Positions 1 to 7,911 are shown, numbered from the stretch's first letter. The stretch: DNA of 34,827 bases from Gemmataceae bacterium (GCA_009692065.1 SHZY01000057.1:1-34827), one strand, 5' to 3'. Notes: generated by a model not told the origin, from the letters alone. Numbers and translations are program-made.

Positions 1-15
1 GTATCTTGGCGTTCA

Positions 16-92
16 CTCGAAATCCCTTTCTGCTGGTGGTGATGGTTGCTCACTACAACATCAGACGCCGCAGAAACGTCAGGGATTTCGAG
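16..92. repeat. Short inverted repeat followed by a T run
   Basis: CTCGAAATCCCT at 16-27 is the exact reverse complement of AGGGATTTCGAG at 81-92, and a T-rich run follows the right arm. The loop is long (53 bases), so a rho-independent terminator for a gene left of the window is possible but weak. The plus frame from position 3 to the TGA at 135-137 is open and could be the last codons of an upstream gene, but I do not recognise it. Confidence 0.3.
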
Positions 93-172
93 TTTTTTCA
101 ATTTCTTGCCTCGCCGAGACGCGGCGGGTTCGCTTGATCAAGGACTAGATGCATCTCCCACGGATAAACACG

Positions 173-2050
173 TCAGATTCGCCGAAACTGCCGATCCAAC
201 TCTTGCCGCGTGAAGAGCAACGCCGTCGGTCGGCCATGTGGGCAGTGGTGGGTGTCGTTGGAGAGATGGCGCATCTCGACCAGGGCGGCGATCTCCTCCG
301 CGTTCAGCGGGTCGCCCGACCTTACCGCGGCGTGGCAGGCCATCAGGCTCATCAGGTCGCTCAAAAGCTGCTCGCGCGTCGGCAGGCGGTCCTTGCTGGT
401 CAGGTGATCGATGACGCGTTTGAGGATCTCGGCGGGATGCCGTCGGCCCAGCAAGGCGGGATAGCGCGTGACGATCACGGTGTTGCCACCGAAGTCTTCG
501 ACGCCCAGGCCGAGTTCGCTCAAGGCCAGGCGGTGTTCGAGGACGAGGGCGGCCTGCTCGGCGTCGAGTTCGACCGGTTCGGGGATGAGCAATTGCTGAA
601 TGTCAAGGGTGCCGTGGCGGAGGCGTTCCTTGATTTCCTCGTAGAGAACGCGCTCGTGCAAGGCGTGCTGATCGATGACGAGCATGCCGTCGGTGGTTTC
701 GACCACCAAATAAGTGTTGTGAACCTGGATGGCGTTGAGAACTTCGGGTAGAGGCGGCTTCGCCGCGTCCGTAGTCAGTAGTCCGTAGTCAGTAGCAGGG
801 ATTTCATCGTTTTGCTCATCGCCATCCATCGCGACGGCCGCTTGCGGTGCCAGCGGTTCGCTTTCACTTGCTACGGACAACGGACCACTGACTACGGACT
901 GATTTGGATTCTTCGTGAACGCCGGAAACCCCGGCTTCGCGAATAACGACGGTGTGTACTCGGTCGGCTTGGGGCTGAAGTACGCCTGGCCGCCGTTCGA
1001 CAATTGTGAAGGCGGTTGCAGCCGCGACGTCAAGTTCTCTTCGTTGAGCCGATTGCGGACGCAGGCGAGCACCATCGAGTAGAGGGCGCCGGCATCGCGG
1101 AAGCGCACCTCGGCTTTCGTCGGATGCACGTTGACATCGACTTGATCGGGGGGCACCTCGAGAAACAGAAACGCCACCGCGTAACGGCCGGTCATTAGCA
1201 AGCCGCGATAGCCTTCCTGCAAGGCGTGGCCCAGCGAGCGATCGCGGATCCAGCGGCCATTGAGAAACAGGTACTGCGCCTTGGCGTTGCCGCGATCGCA
1301 GGCCGGATCGGCGAGGTAGCCAAAGAGATGGGCGGGGCCTTGCTGCTTGTCGATGGCATAAACCTGGTCGCGCACTTCCTTGCCGAAGAAGACGCCGATC
1401 CTGCTCAGCAAATCATCGGATGAGGAAACCTCGTAGACCTTCTTGCCGTTGTGCTTGAGCACCATGTGGATGCCGGGCCTGGCGAGGGCGATGCGCGTGA
1501 AGATTTCGCAGATGTGACTCATCTCGGTGGAGGCGGTGCGCAAAAACTTGCGGCGAACCGGCACGTTGAAGAAGAGATGGCGCACTTCGATGCGCGTGCC
1601 TGCCGCGCCGTTCCAGACCTTGACGCCGGAGAGCTCGCCGCCGTTGGACGTGAGTTCGGCGCCCACCATTTCCGAAAGCCCAGGGACGGCCGTCCCTGGG
1701 CTTTGAATGCGCGACTGAATCGTGACCTGGCCCACGCCCGCGATCGACGCCAGCGCTTCGCCGCGGAAGCCCATGGTGCGGACGGCGAAGAGATCGTCGG
1801 CGGTGGCGAGCTTGCTGGTGGCGTGATTGCTGAGCGCGAGTTCGAGATCGTCGGGATGGATGCCGTGGCCATTATCGACGATGCGGATCAGTTCGCTGCC
1901 GCCGTTTTCGATGTCGATATCGATGCGCGTCGCGCCGGCGTCGAGGCTGTTTTCGAGAAGCTCCTTGACGACGCTGGCGGGCCGTTCGATGACTTCACCG
2001 GCGGCGATCTTGGTGATGACGGAAGTCGGCAGTTGCTGAATGCGCGGCAT
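173..2050 (-). CDS. mutL: DNA mismatch repair protein MutL (endonuclease type)
   Basis: MutL links mismatch recognition by MutS to strand incision. The 625-residue product has the GHKL ATPase signatures near the N-terminus: ENSLDAGA around residues 33-40, DNGHGI 59-64 and GFRGEALASI 94-103. The C-terminal dimerisation domain carries DQHA-x2-E-x4-E (from 460), ACHAAVRSGDPL (571-582) and CPHGRPT (603-609). These are the metal-binding motifs of MutL proteins that nick DNA themselves, as in lineages without MutH. Two features are unusual. A 30-base palindrome is embedded in frame at residues 116-126, in a loop of the ATPase domain. An inverted repeat makes up much of the inter-domain linker at residues 385-428. 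Neither breaks the frame or touches a catalytic motif, so the protein is probably functional. The start at 2050 places the conserved N-terminal region 15-20 residues in, as is usual. Confidence 0.96.
   Translation of the reverse strand: MPRIQQLPTSVITKIAAGEVIERPASVVKELLENSLDAGATRIDIDIENGGSELIRIVDNGHGIHPDDLELALSNHATSKLATADDLFAVRTMGFRGEALASIAGVGQVTIQSRIQSPGTAVPGLSEMVGAELTSNGGELSGVKVWNGAAGTRIEVRHLFFNVPVRRKFLRTASTEMSHICEIFTRIALARPGIHMVLKHNGKKVYEVSSSDDLLSRIGVFFGKEVRDQVYAIDKQQGPAHLFGYLADPACDRGNAKAQYLFLNGRWIRDRSLGHALQEGYRGLLMTGRYAVAFLFLEVPPDQVDVNVHPTKAEVRFRDAGALYSMVLACVRNRLNEENLTSRLQPPSQLSNGGQAYFSPKPTEYTPSLFAKPGFPAFTKNPNQSVVSGPLSVASESEPLAPQAAVAMDGDEQNDEIPATDYGLLTTDAAKPPLPEVLNAIQVHNTYLVVETTDGMLVIDQHALHERVLYEEIKERLRHGTLDIQQLLIPEPVELDAEQAALVLEHRLALSELGLGVEDFGGNTVIVTRYPALLGRRHPAEILKRVIDHLTSKDRLPTREQLLSDLMSLMACHAAVRSGDPLNAEEIAALVEMRHLSNDTHHCPHGRPTALLFTRQELDRQFRRI
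768..898. repeat. Inverted repeat of the TCCGTAGTCAGT family, inside the mutL linker
   Basis: Left arm 768-797 and right arm 869-898 are reverse complements at 27 of 30 positions. Each arm is built from tandem TCCGTAGTCAGT-like units. The element lies in the region coding for the MutL linker between the ATPase and C-terminal domains and keeps the frame open. The same family occurs at 12918-12996 between genes and at 34628-34657 across a stop codon. Confidence 0.85.
1675..1704. repeat. Perfect 30-base palindrome inside the mutL coding region
   Basis: The sequence is AAAGCCCAGGGACGG followed by its exact reverse complement. It is ten codons long and adds roughly Q116 to S126 of MutL without changing the frame. 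A copy differing at one base sits at 14202-14231 just downstream of the phosphoglycerate-mutase-like gene, so this is a dispersed element and not MutL-specific sequence. Confidence 0.9.
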
Positions 2051-2109
2051 GCGCGGGACCTCATCCTGAGATTAGCGACACCAGCATTATAGGACTGGCT
2101 CAGAATTTG

Positions 2110-2295
2110 AACCACAGAGGCACCGAGGACACCGAGAAGAGAAATTCAAGTCCACCAAGGACACGAAGTGCACGAAGTGCACGAAGGGGGGAAGAGGTGA
2201 GGAAGAAGAAGGAACTCAATTTCGCTTTCACCCTTGGTGTCCCTTCGTGTCCTTCGTGGATAATTCTTCTCTGTGTCCTCGGTGCCTCTGTGGTT
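2110..2295. repeat. Long inverted repeat (AACCACAGAGGCACCGAGG family)
   Basis: The arms at 2110-2143 and 2264-2295 are near-perfect reverse complements (AACCACAGAGGCACCGAGG paired with CCTCGGTGCCTCTGTGGTT). A second nested pair of GGACACGAAG / CTTCGTGTCC lies inside. The element fills the whole gap between the start of mutL and the end of the FG-GAP gene. The FG-GAP stop codon TAA (2294-2296) overlaps its right edge. It is non-coding and MITE-like in architecture, and no transposase is inside. Confidence 0.85.
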
Positions 2296-3784
2296 AGGAG
2301 CCATGCCGAATCGCCACCGTCTTGTTGACCTCGGCGCGATGGGTGCTCGTGCCGCCGCCGGCCCAGTGGATGGTCACGTCCAGCGGGCCCTTGTCGGCGC
2401 CGAGGCCGAAATGCAGGGTGAGATCATTTTGGCAGCCGCTGCCGGTGCCGGCTTCGACCTGGCGGGTGAAGGTTTTGCCGCCGGCCTTGACGATGACGCG
2501 CGAGCCGACCGCCGAGTGATTGCACTTGCCCGTGCCTTCGAGGCGAACCTTGAGGTAGTTGTGTTTCAGCTTCTCGCCCTGCGTGTTGATCCAGACCTGG
2601 CCGCCGGAGACCATGTCGAGATAGCCGTCACCGTTGATGTCGGCGAAACCGGCCTGATAGGTGGTCGCCGTGGAGACGCCCGATTCCTTGGTGACGTCGG
2701 CAAACTTCCAGCCGCCGAGGTTGCGATACATCACGCTCTTGTCGCCAGCATAGACGGTGGTGAGGAAGAAATCGACCAGCCCGTCGTTGTCGACATCGCC
2801 GGCAACCGCGACAGCGTAGCTCTCCTGCCAGCGGAGGTTGGCGATCTCGCTCTTGTCCTCGAACTTGTAGTTCGGCGGCCCGGTGTTGCGCAGGAACTGC
2901 GTGCGATTCTGGTAAGCCGGCGGATGCGAGAAGTTGGCGACGAGGATATCGAGGTGCGTGTCGTTGTCGAAGTCGGCAACGCAACTGCCGATGGTGTGCC
3001 CGCAGCAACGGATCATCCTGCCGTCACCGTACCGGACGTTCGGCCCCGGCTTGCCGGCGGCGCCGAGCTCCATGCCACGATCCTTGAGCACGGTTTTCGG
3101 ATCGAAGAACCAGAGGTGGTTGGGGGCGAGGCGATAGTTCGACACGTAGATTTCCGGCTTGCCGTCGCCATCGACGTCGAGGAAGTTGACGCCGCGGCCC
3201 GGGAGAACTTGATCGCCTTTGGATTCGAACCACAATTCGAACCCCTTGTCGCCGCCGAGATTGCGGTAGAGCAGGTGCGGATACGGGTAGGTGTTGTCCT
3301 TCCAGTCCTCGTAGTTGGAGACGTAGAGATCGACATTGCCGTCGCCATCGACATCGCCGAAAGCCGCGGCCAACGAACGGGTGTGCTTGTTGGGCGGGAT
3401 CTTCTTGGTCCAATCGGCGAACTTGAAGTTGCCGAGGTTGCGGCAGAGGTTCCCGGCGCCGCCGCAGAAATAGATGTCGGGCTTACCGTCGTTGTCGATG
3501 TCGGCGACACAAGCGGTTCCGGAGCCGGCGATGCCGGAGTCCTTGGTGACATCGACGAAGCGCTTGCCCTGATCGTTCCTGAAAATTCGGCCATCGCAGA
3601 TGAGATCGGGCCAGCCGTCGCCGTCGAGGTCCACAAAAGCGGGTGGCCCGCCGCCGATGGGGCCGTACTCTTTGGTGGCGTCGCGAAACCACGGGCGTTC
3701 GGCCGGCTGGGCTGCGGGGAAGACGCCGATGCTCGCAGCGGCAAGAACGAGAAGGGCCGGAAGAATGAAGCGGAATCTTGGCAT
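2294..3784 (-). CDS. Exported FG-GAP/VCBS repeat protein with C-terminal ASPIC/UnbV domain
   Basis: This 496-residue protein starts with a signal peptide (basic n-region, then a hydrophobic stretch ending near AAQPA around residue 28). It continues with seven or so repeats carrying calcium-loop motifs such as DLDGDGWPD, DIDNDGKPD, DVDGDGNVD, DVDGDGKPE, DFDNDTHLD, DVDNDGLVD and DINGDGYLD. This is the pattern of an integrin-alpha-like beta-propeller. The last ~90 residues (KVRLEGTGKCNHSAVGSRV onward) match the ASPIC/UnbV domain found with FG-GAP repeats in CRTAC1-like proteins. Such proteins are abundant in planctomycetes and are presumed to act outside the cytoplasm in binding or adhesion; the exact role is unknown. 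Its stop codon overlaps the edge of the adjoining inverted repeat. The gene is transcribed toward mutL. Confidence 0.88.
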   Translation of the reverse strand: MPRFRFILPALLVLAAASIGVFPAAQPAERPWFRDATKEYGPIGGGPPAFVDLDGDGWPDLICDGRIFRNDQGKRFVDVTKDSGIAGSGTACVADIDNDGKPDIYFCGGAGNLCRNLGNFKFADWTKKIPPNKHTRSLAAAFGDVDGDGNVDLYVSNYEDWKDNTYPYPHLLYRNLGGDKGFELWFESKGDQVLPGRGVNFLDVDGDGKPEIYVSNYRLAPNHLWFFDPKTVLKDRGMELGAAGKPGPNVRYGDGRMIRCCGHTIGSCVADFDNDTHLDILVANFSHPPAYQNRTQFLRNTGPPNYKFEDKSEIANLRWQESYAVAVAGDVDNDGLVDFFLTTVYAGDKSVMYRNLGGWKFADVTKESGVSTATTYQAGFADINGDGYLDMVSGGQVWINTQGEKLKHNYLKVRLEGTGKCNHSAVGSRVIVKAGGKTFTRQVEAGTGSGCQNDLTLHFGLGADKGPLDVTIHWAGGGTSTHRAEVNKTVAIRHGS

Positions 3785-3811
3785 GGCGACACTCCCGATG
3801 TCAGTCTGACA

Positions 3812-4744
3812 TTATTCCGATTTAGGCACGCGTCTCTTCACGAGCGTGACTCTGCGGCTCCTTCGCGCATCAAGACGTTTGCCATTCGCGGTGTTCGGCA
3901 CGCTGGTTTTCGGGTCATGCACGCCGTCAAGCGCTTGGCCGATGGTGGTCGCTTTGAGCCGAGCATCAATCCGCTTGGCGTAATTCTCGGAGAACTCGAA
4001 GCCCAGATAATCGCGCTTGAGCTTCTTGGCCACAATCAGCGTGCTGCCTGAGCCGGCGAAGGGATCGAGCACCAGCTCGCCGGGATTCGACGACACATCA
4101 ATGATGCGGCCCAGCACTCGCTCCGGCATCTGGCAGCCGTGAAAGCCCGCGCGTTCCTTGAAGGTGCCGCACACGCGCGGCTGATACCAGGTGTCTTCGT
4201 CAGCGTGGAATCCATCCGGCAAGTCTTGCGGCCGCAGAATCCAGGTATCGTCCGGCAACCGTCCGCCCGCCTTCGCCCGCGCATCCTGGTACACGAGCTG
4301 ACGGGCCGACGGCACCTTGATCGCATCGGCATTGAACGTGAAGTGCTCCGGGTCCTTGACGAAGTGGAACAGATGCGTGTGGCTGCGGCTGAACTTCTTC
4401 GTGCAATTGACGCCGAAGGTGTAGTACCAGATGACCCAGCTCCGGCACGAGAAGCCGAGGTCGCGCTGGAAGAGCACCTTCAGCTCGGCCGCGAAGTCAT
4501 CGCCGATCGCGAGCCAGAAGGTGCCGGTCGGTTTCAGGACGCGCTTGACCTGCTCGCCCCAGGTTTTGGTCCAGGCGAGATAATCGTCGGCACTTTTGCG
4601 ATCCTCGTAGGCGTCGTACTTGTAGCCGATGTTGAAGGGAGGATCGGCGAAGACGAGATCGACGGTGGCAGGGTCGAGCTTGGCCATGCCTGCGATGCAG
4701 TCGCCGTGGTGGAGGTGGTTGCGTCCGTTCATGGAGGGTAGCAT
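3812..4744 (-). CDS. Site-specific DNA methyltransferase, beta class (adenine-N6 or cytosine-N4)
   Basis: The protein transfers a methyl group from S-adenosylmethionine to a base in a specific DNA site. Catalytic motif [10 protein letters not shown] (34-41) precedes the SAM-binding motif DPFAGSGST (227-235), with the specificity region between them. This order defines the beta class, to which HinfI-type and CcrM-type enzymes belong. The start at 4744 gives 310 residues and puts motif IV about 30 residues in, as usual. The open frame runs further upstream to 4945, but that part is arginine-rich, unlike the family, and overlaps the divergent gene at 4845, so I left it out. No clear Shine-Dalgarno precedes 4744; an alternative ATG lies at 4732. 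No typical restriction endonuclease gene is adjacent, but an AIPR-family gene with a nuclease-like N-terminus follows 0.4 kb away on the other strand. Orphan and defence-linked roles are both open. Confidence 0.88.
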   Translation of the reverse strand: MLPSMNGRNHLHHGDCIAGMAKLDPATVDLVFADPPFNIGYKYDAYEDRKSADDYLAWTKTWGEQVKRVLKPTGTFWLAIGDDFAAELKVLFQRDLGFSCRSWVIWYYTFGVNCTKKFSRSHTHLFHFVKDPEHFTFNADAIKVPSARQLVYQDARAKAGGRLPDDTWILRPQDLPDGFHADEDTWYQPRVCGTFKERAGFHGCQMPERVLGRIIDVSSNPGELVLDPFAGSGSTLIVAKKLKRDYLGFEFSENYAKRIDARLKATTIGQALDGVHDPKTSVPNTANGKRLDARRSRRVTLVKRRVPKSE

Positions 4745-4844
4745 ATTCAAGGGCGAGGCTTCCGTATATAGGCTTGGCAGACCGCAATGGTTGACGATAC
4801 AATGGGATGCAGTCGGAAGACGCAGGAAATATCGAGGATCAACC

Positions 4845-5081
4845 ATGCAAATGGTAAAAATCCACATTCCCGAGCGCAGCGATCGGGCGAAAGCCCTGGA
4901 GACGCTGACTCTCCGTGGCCGGGTCATCTGCCTGCCGGACAACATTTTTATCGTTCCCGAACCCGCTCTGGAGGTGCTTCAGTCGCTGAGGGTCCCTTCC
5001 AAGGAGTTGGAGCGCGGGGGGTTCGACTTTGCGGAAAAGGCGCTACGAGATTATTCTTGCACGGTGAATCTCGCCGATTAG
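4845..5081 (+). CDS. Small protein of unknown function (78 residues)
   Basis: I do not recognise this protein. It begins [19 protein letters not shown] and has a compact alpha/beta-looking composition with no signal peptide or membrane segment. GAGG eight bases upstream of the ATG at 4845 is a good Shine-Dalgarno. The coding region does not overlap the methyltransferase if that gene starts at 4744. A second ATG two codons in is also possible. It stands 45 bases before the AIPR gene on the same strand and could be co-transcribed with it; whether it takes part in the same system is only a guess. Longer upstream extensions of this frame cross the methyltransferase start and are unlikely. Confidence 0.6.
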   Translation: MQMVKIHIPERSDRAKALETLTLRGRVICLPDNIFIVPEPALEVLQSLRVPSKELERGGFDFAEKALRDYSCTVNLAD

Positions 5082-5126
5082 AATCTATCCCAAGTCGATG
5101 AATTAGTTTCATGCCGAGGTCAATTC

Positions 5127-5819
5127 ATGCTGCCCGTCAAAACCGTGCGTGAAAGAGTTGAAGCATTCAAGAGCAAACACGAAATGCCCGAATTGCCGGA
5201 GGCGTTCGCCGCTTGGTTTCTCGCTCAGAATTGTCGGCTATCCGCAATGGAAGCCATTGCGCGCGTGTCGGATCGTAACGACGGACGTGGTAACTACGAC
5301 GGGGGAACGGATGCGTATCACCTTCGGCGAATGGGAAGTGGCCCGCCCGTGTTGACGATCTTGCAGGCAAAGTTTTCCGAGGACAAAGGATACACGCGAA
5401 GAGGCATCAATGACCTGCGTCGGGCGGTCACTTTGGTCACAGAGATCCTCAACGTTGGCCCCACGGAAATGGCAGCTGAACACAGGGTAGTCAAGAAGCT
5501 ACGAGCCGAACTCTCTGCCCTTTCGAAGGACGAGCGTTCCGCCCTGGAACTCAAATGCATCTTGAATACACCTTATTTCAGATCAGGAACTGTGGCGTTT
5601 GTCTCCCGCTGTTCAAAAGAGCATGAACGAGCTTCAGCAATTCTTGGAAGACAGTCCATTTGCTGGCCGCGCCACAATAGCGACATTCGGCCCAGACGAG
5701 ATGCCAGACGAGGAAGTGGTTCCCCTCCCCGCCGCACCAATTTCTATCAGATTCCGGGGCGTACCACTCGGTTCCCCCGAGTCGCCAACGGCAGTTCTTG
5801 GGTATGGGCATCTCGCTGA
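5127..5819 (+). CDS. AIPR-family protein, N-terminal nuclease-like part (frameshifted from the next entry)
   Basis: Roughly the first 145 codons encode the N-terminal region typical of AIPR (abortive infection phage resistance) proteins. It has a PD-(D/E)xK-like core with DGGTDA (D62) followed by LTILQAKF (Q80-x-K82), the Q-x-K variant also seen in Mrr-like nucleases. GAGG at 5115-5118 is well spaced before the ATG. After about position 5560 this frame becomes arginine- and proline-rich and no longer looks like protein. The expected continuation (ISDQELWRLSPAVQ and on) appears in the frame that is one base further along, open from 5566. So this and the next entry are two halves of one ~600-residue gene broken between about 5560 and 5590 by one extra base or two missing bases. 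This could be a true mutation, a sequencing error or, less likely, programmed frameshifting. The tail from about 5590 to 5819 is probably not biologically meaningful. Confidence 0.7.
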   Translation: MLPVKTVRERVEAFKSKHEMPELPEAFAAWFLAQNCRLSAMEAIARVSDRNDGRGNYDGGTDAYHLRRMGSGPPVLTILQAKFSEDKGYTRRGINDLRRAVTLVTEILNVGPTEMAAEHRVVKKLRAELSALSKDERSALELKCILNTPYFRSGTVAFVSRCSKEHERASAILGRQSICWPRHNSDIRPRRDARRGSGSPPRRTNFYQIPGRTTRFPRVANGSSWVWASR

Positions 5820-6963
5820 TCTGGTGGAAATGCATGAGACCTATGGATACAACCTATTTGCGAAAAACGTTAGAATGTTCCTCTTTCGGCGCGCCGAGCG
5901 GCAAGAGAGCGCCGCGCGTCAGATTAAACACAGCTTAGAACAAATCTGCGCCGGTAAGATGGCCACACGCGATTTCGGCATGATCCACAACGGCGTGACC
6001 CTTGCCGTACCACGCGTTAGCGGGTTAAGCGCAGAAAAACTTGTGCTTGAGCCGGGTTCGCGCGGCATTTTCGTGCTTAACGGGTGTCAGACTGTATACA
6101 CGGCGTGGAAATTCTTCAAGGCAGAGGTAGCCAAAAAAGGAGGCGTGGGCAACTGGCGCGAAAAATGGGCCGAAATACAGTTACCAATGCGTGTAGTCGT
6201 CTCCTCGGACGACGAGTTGCTTCAAACCGTCACAATTGGGGCTAATCGCCAAACGGCAATTCTTTCTTCCGCCCTTTGGGCACACGATGCGGTGCAGCAA
6301 AGCTTGGCGACGCGGTTCGCCCGCTACCGGATCTTCTACGAGCGGCAGGAGGGTGCGTGGGACCAGTTCTCGCGTTCGGAGCCCGCGAAAGCACAGGAGT
6401 ATCTTGGGACGATCAACATCGAGGACCTGGCGCGGACAATGGCGGCGGCGGACCGTGCCCTGCCGCTGGAATACGCGAAGAGTCCCAGCAAGATATTTGA
6501 AAGCAAGGAAGCCTACGCGAAGGTATTCAAAGAAAAGAATCTCGTTTCAGTTCGACTCTTGGTGTCCCTGTGGAACCTGTTTAGGGGAACGCAAGTCTGC
6601 CTAAAGGATCTATCAAATGAAGTCGGAAAATTAAACGGGCTCAAACCTTCCGGCTTCGTCTTTCCCGTCTTTCGCGTGTTGGCACATTGGCTAATGAAGA
6701 ACGATCGAGAGTCATTTGGCGACTTCGCCGACGCGGTGTTTTATCCGTCGCCCATGAGCGAGATTCGTAAACGTGTAAAGCAATGGCTCAATCACAACCA
6801 TTCGCGGATCCAACAATTGCTTCCCAAAATCTGGTGGGATGACGAAAAGGACTGGTGGTCGAAGCCGCAAGACAAGGAGCGGGTGGCGTCGGCCTTTCAA
6901 AAGCTCAAGCTCAATGGTACTTTCCTGTTCGAAGGGTGGAGCGAGTTTGACAACGAGTTGTGA
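5599..6963 (+). CDS. AIPR domain protein (abortive infection phage resistance), C-terminal part
   Basis: This frame carries the AIPR domain (the family Pfam calls AIPR). HNGVTLAVP followed by FVLNGCQTVYTAW matches the conserved NG-x-T ... NG-x-QT signature, and TIGANRQTAILSSALWAHD matches the following N-x-Q segment. The family is known from phage-resistance loci, often beside restriction-modification genes, and is thought to act as an intracellular nuclease or abortive-infection effector; the mechanism is not firmly established. TTG at 5599 is the first possible start here and ATG at 5623 the first ATG. Neither has a good ribosome site, as expected if this is really the 3' part of the gene beginning at 5127 (see that entry for the frameshift). 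If translated alone it would lack the nuclease-like N-terminus. The C-terminus is tryptophan-rich and complete, ending at TGA 6961-6963. Confidence 0.78.
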   Translation: MSPAVQKSMNELQQFLEDSPFAGRATIATFGPDEMPDEEVVPLPAAPISIRFRGVPLGSPESPTAVLGYGHLADLVEMHETYGYNLFAKNVRMFLFRRAERQESAARQIKHSLEQICAGKMATRDFGMIHNGVTLAVPRVSGLSAEKLVLEPGSRGIFVLNGCQTVYTAWKFFKAEVAKKGGVGNWREKWAEIQLPMRVVVSSDDELLQTVTIGANRQTAILSSALWAHDAVQQSLATRFARYRIFYERQEGAWDQFSRSEPAKAQEYLGTINIEDLARTMAAADRALPLEYAKSPSKIFESKEAYAKVFKEKNLVSVRLLVSLWNLFRGTQVCLKDLSNEVGKLNGLKPSGFVFPVFRVLAHWLMKNDRESFGDFADAVFYPSPMSEIRKRVKQWLNHNHSRIQQLLPKIWWDDEKDWWSKPQDKERVASAFQKLKLNGTFLFEGWSEFDNEL

Positions 6964-6974
6964 TGGTATTGGGA

Positions 6975-7023
6975 CTACTTCCCCTTCTTCTCGATCTTCG
7001 CCAACGTATCCGCCAGCGTCACC
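6975..7023 (-). repeat. Partial duplicate of the glnS 3' end (copy C)
   Basis: On the minus strand this segment reads VTLADTLAKIEKKGK then stop, nearly the last residues of GlnRS ([15 protein letters not shown]). It lies 11 bases after the AIPR stop and just downstream of the VapC-like gene. It shares ACTACTTCCCC at its left edge with copy B at 7799, so copies B and C are closer to each other than to the intact glnS end at 8586. Confidence 0.8.
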
Positions 7024-7027
7024 ATGC

Positions 7028-7444
7028 TCACTTCAACAACCGCACAAACCCCGCCTGCTCGAAATGATGATCGGTCGTCAACGCCTCCGTGATGCCGCGC
7101 CGCGTCATGACCACAAAGCTCGCACTATCGACCAGGCTCCAATCCTTGTCCTGTCGGCTCTTGAGCAGCTGCCAGGCTTCGTTGTCCATGACCGCGTCAA
7201 CATGAACGATTTCGACGTAAGGGGATGCCTTCAAGTCATCAATAAACGCCACGATTGAAGTGCGGGAGAAACGCAGCGGGCTGGTCATAAGAGCAACGAG
7301 TTCCGCAAGCACGTAATTCGTCGTCACGACCTTTCGGTTTTGGTTCCGAGCCGAGCGATAGAGAGAGGCTGCCAGGGAATGGAAAGGCTGTCTTGGATCG
7401 GCGAGATTGCCGAGGCCGGATGTGTCGGCGAATAGCTCGGCCAT
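7028..7444 (-). CDS. PIN-domain toxin of a VapBC-like module
   Basis: This 138-residue protein has the acidic PIN-domain residues in order: D7 (FADTSG), E48 (NYVLAEL), D106 (WSLVDSASF) and D125 (ALTTDHHF). VapC-type PIN toxins are Mg2+-dependent ribonucleases, usually cutting tRNA or rRNA, and are held inactive by the partner antitoxin. The start lies one base after the stop of the upstream small gene, so the two are surely co-translated, in the antitoxin-first order typical of VapBC. It ends four bases before the duplicated glnS tail. PIN proteins also occur outside toxin-antitoxin pairs, but the coupling makes the toxin reading the best. Confidence 0.88.
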   Translation of the reverse strand: MAELFADTSGLGNLADPRQPFHSLAASLYRSARNQNRKVVTTNYVLAELVALMTSPLRFSRTSIVAFIDDLKASPYVEIVHVDAVMDNEAWQLLKSRQDKDWSLVDSASFVVMTRRGITEALTTDHHFEQAGFVRLLK

Positions 7445-7445
7445 T

Positions 7446-7703
7446 TTAATCCCCCGCGTTCGTCTTCTCGTGCGTCTCCATCAAGCCTTCGCCCAGGTAT
7501 TTATCGTGCTGATCCGCCCAATCCGGAACATTGCTCCGGAGCGTGCCGATCCACTTCTCAAGCGGATCCTTCGCCGCGTGGCGGGTCATAGCGGTGAGCC
7601 AATCGACGGCGAGTTGCTCCGGGGTGGCGCCCGTGCTTTTCGCAGTCGCAGCGAGGGGATCGTAAACCTCGTTTGGCACATCGAGAATCAGTTGGTGGCT
7701 CAT
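7446..7703 (-). CDS. Putative antitoxin of the VapBC-like module
   Basis: This 85-residue acidic protein starts MSHQLILDVPNEVYDPLA. It has a short N-terminal strand, a helix-rich middle (STGATPEQLAVDWLTAM) and a hydrophilic C-terminus. The layout fits a ribbon-helix-helix-like antitoxin whose tail inhibits the toxin, although I see no diagnostic motif for one antitoxin family. It is immediately upstream of the PIN gene with a one-base gap. By analogy the pair is autoregulated by binding upstream of 7703; no operator was identified. The call rests mainly on context. Confidence 0.75.
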   Translation of the reverse strand: MSHQLILDVPNEVYDPLAATAKSTGATPEQLAVDWLTAMTRHAAKDPLEKWIGTLRSNVPDWADQHDKYLGEGLMETHEKTNAGD

Positions 7704-7798
7704 ATGGATATCTCCGGCACTGGCATTTTTTGCACACCGTCAGTTTACCGCATGACACGCGCCCACGCAACCCGCCATGAACGGCGGGCTATATGGAA

Positions 7799-7861
7799 CT
7801 ACTTCCCCTTCTTCTCGATCTTCGCCCACGTATCCGCCAGTGTCACCGCCCGGTTGAACAA
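7799..7861 (-). repeat. Partial duplicate of the glnS 3' end (copy B)
   Basis: On the minus strand this reads [19 protein letters not shown] then TAG, almost identical to the GlnRS C-terminus ([19 protein letters not shown], then TGA). It lies between the antitoxin gene and the RAYT gene, in the same orientation as glnS. DNA similarity extends at least from the stop codon to GCCCGGTTGAAC and then ends abruptly. Confidence 0.88.
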
Positions 7862-7879
7862 TCGTTTTCAATTTGATCC

Positions 7880-7908
7880 AGCGAGCCTCCCGCGTAAGCG
7901 GGGGGAGG
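7880..7908 (+). repeat. REP palindrome beside the RAYT gene
   Basis: A 29-base unit, AGCGAGCCTCCCGCG then TAAGCGGGGGGAGG, that can fold on itself. It lies four bases past the stop of the RAYT gene. Identical or near-identical units lie at 8513-8540 (inverted), 8550-8578 and 8719-8747 (inverted). Confidence 0.88.
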
Positions 7909-7911
7909 ATT

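Noticed and set aside
768..898. Repeat units in mutL as a CRISPR array
   Set aside because: The arms are inverted rather than direct, there are no regular spacers and no cas gene lies nearby.
2294..3784. Regularly spaced GTCGTTGTCGATGTC-like repeats resembling a CRISPR or minisatellite
   Set aside because: They are the coding repeats for Asp/Gly calcium loops of the FG-GAP protein, variable in spacing and sequence.
2273..4051. Long plus-strand open frame of 592 codons opposite the FG-GAP gene
   Set aside because: It is the antisense of a well-supported repeat protein. Its Ala/Val/Asp-rich composition comes from the complementary strand of GC-rich codons, and it has no recognisable domain.
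4745..4945. 67-residue N-terminal extension of the DNA methyltransferase
   Set aside because: It overlaps the divergent small gene and does not resemble the family. The start at 4744 gives the normal distance to motif IV.
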